A program made the translations under genes and the position numbers. From positions 310,001 to 374,000 of the forward strand of contig NZ_JACRWE010000001.1 of NCBI RefSeq assembly GCF_014323405.1: 64,000 bases of DNA, read 5' to 3'. Shown here piece by piece: positions 63,520-64,000 of this stretch. Each line of letters starts with the position of its first letter. The stretch's first letter is position 1. Source of the DNA: Romboutsia faecis (GTDB taxonomy: Bacteria; Bacillota; Clostridia; Peptostreptococcales; Peptostreptococcaceae). Under the pieces are notes generated by a model. That model was not told the DNA's origin. It did no database searches and saw nothing but the letters and a program-made list of their open reading frames with translations.

Positions 63520-64000
63520 TTAACTACAGCTATCTAATTTATTAAATAGCTTCCATTCTTCATAAGAATTTATACTATACCAATTATGACTTTTTCCATC
63601 TATATCTTCTGTATATTTATTTATAAGACCTAAGTCACATAATGTTTTAGTTATATCAGCAATCTGCTTATTATTATTACCTATGTTAGGTTTTAAACCA
63701 ATTTGTTTCAATAACCAACTATTAGTAATCTTAACTTTCCCTTTTCTACACATATAGTTCAAAATTATATATACTTTTATACAATTACTATTTGAGTAAG
63801 TAATTAACTGCTTTAGTATCTTTGCATGGATAATTACAAATTCTCTATCATTAGTTTTATAATCCATATAATATACTATTTCACCGCCCTCAGTAGTAAT
63901 TTTTCTTATTCCAGTATCTATCTTAGTCATATTATTTATAACCTTAATTATTGTTTCCAATTTCATATTAGTTAAATTTTCTACTAGGTTCCTATATTTA
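63520..64000 (-). CDS. Replication-type winged-helix protein (may continue past edge)
   Basis: The frame has an ATG at 63964-63966 with no ribosome binding site, and it remains open to the window edge with a plausible sequence (NLVENLTN) before it. The true start is therefore probably outside. The visible part (about 160 residues) has a winged-helix region (REFVIIHAKILKQLITYSNSNCIKVYIILNYMCRKGKVKITNSWLLKQIGL) like phage replisome organiser N-termini. It would be the first visible gene of the leftward operon. Function inferred from position. Confidence 0.6.
   Translation of the reverse strand, partial: KYRNLVENLTNMKLETIIKVINNMTKIDTGIRKITTEGGEIVYYMDYKTNDREFVIIHAKILKQLITYSNSNCIKVYIILNYMCRKGKVKITNSWLLKQIGLKPNIGNNNKQIADITKTLCDLGLINKYTEDIDGKSHNWYSINSYEEWKLFNKLDSCS

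Noticed and set aside
1..64000. CRISPR array or known riboswitch
   Set aside because: No regularly spaced repeats of 24-40 bp were seen. No riboswitch core was recognised by eye before the metabolic genes; a covariance search was not possible.

Overview
The window is a low-GC Firmicutes chromosome segment. AT-rich intergenic DNA, strong AGGAGG-type ribosome binding sites, many TTG/GTG starts and an anaerobic gene set ([FeFe] hydrogenase, MsrAB, AlaX, ECF sigma factor) point to Clostridia, plausibly Peptostreptococcaceae. No rRNA, tRNA, CRISPR array, integrase or relaxase was found.

Positions 1-35.6 kb are chromosomal. From the left: surE (cut by the edge) behind an amidohydrolase; a small Cys-rich gene broken at an A7 run; a PAS histidine kinase with a duplicated G1 box; an EF-G/Tet-like GTPase; a DeoR-regulated D-threonate-type operon (deoR, dtnK, pdxA2, gntP-like); a second, membrane-anchored histidine kinase; a nuclease lipoprotein; a four-gene S1/winged-helix operon; a beta-trefoil-like protein; msrAB; a nitrilase-type amidase; a HAD phosphatase; an [FeFe] hydrogenase with a NuoF-like N-terminus; a frameshifted acyltransferase; a UDG-like protein; a DUF434 protein; an XRE-ImmA fusion with a lost HExxH; an AlaX editing protein; a PfkB kinase; an ECF sigma/DUF6241 pair; a RelA/SpoT-domain protein; and a DbpA-like helicase.

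At about 36.03 kb the chromosome ends in a 30-codon remnant of a DUF1858-type gene, and a mobile element starts that runs past the right edge. Its left part (36.1-46.5 kb) is plasmid- or conjugation-like: a replication-initiator-type HTH protein, a PD-(D/E)xK-like nuclease, a protein kinase, a structured intergenic element, a conjugation-type ATPase with two small membrane proteins, an AbrB-like regulator and a candidate short antisense RNA. Its right part (46.6-64 kb) is a leftward siphovirus-type late operon: replication winged helix and helicase, HNH enzymes, terminases, portal, ClpP protease, HK97 capsid, connectors, two tail-tube paralogues, chaperone and tape measure protein. The operon stops at a terminator after the tape measure gene. 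No distal tail, baseplate, holin or endolysin gene is present in the window.

The most interesting points are this head-plus-tape-measure module lying next to conjugation-type genes, the nuclease/kinase pair, the 81-nt multi-hairpin element at 40151-40231, the hairpin-oligo(T) elements inside the structural operon, and the S1/winged-helix operon.
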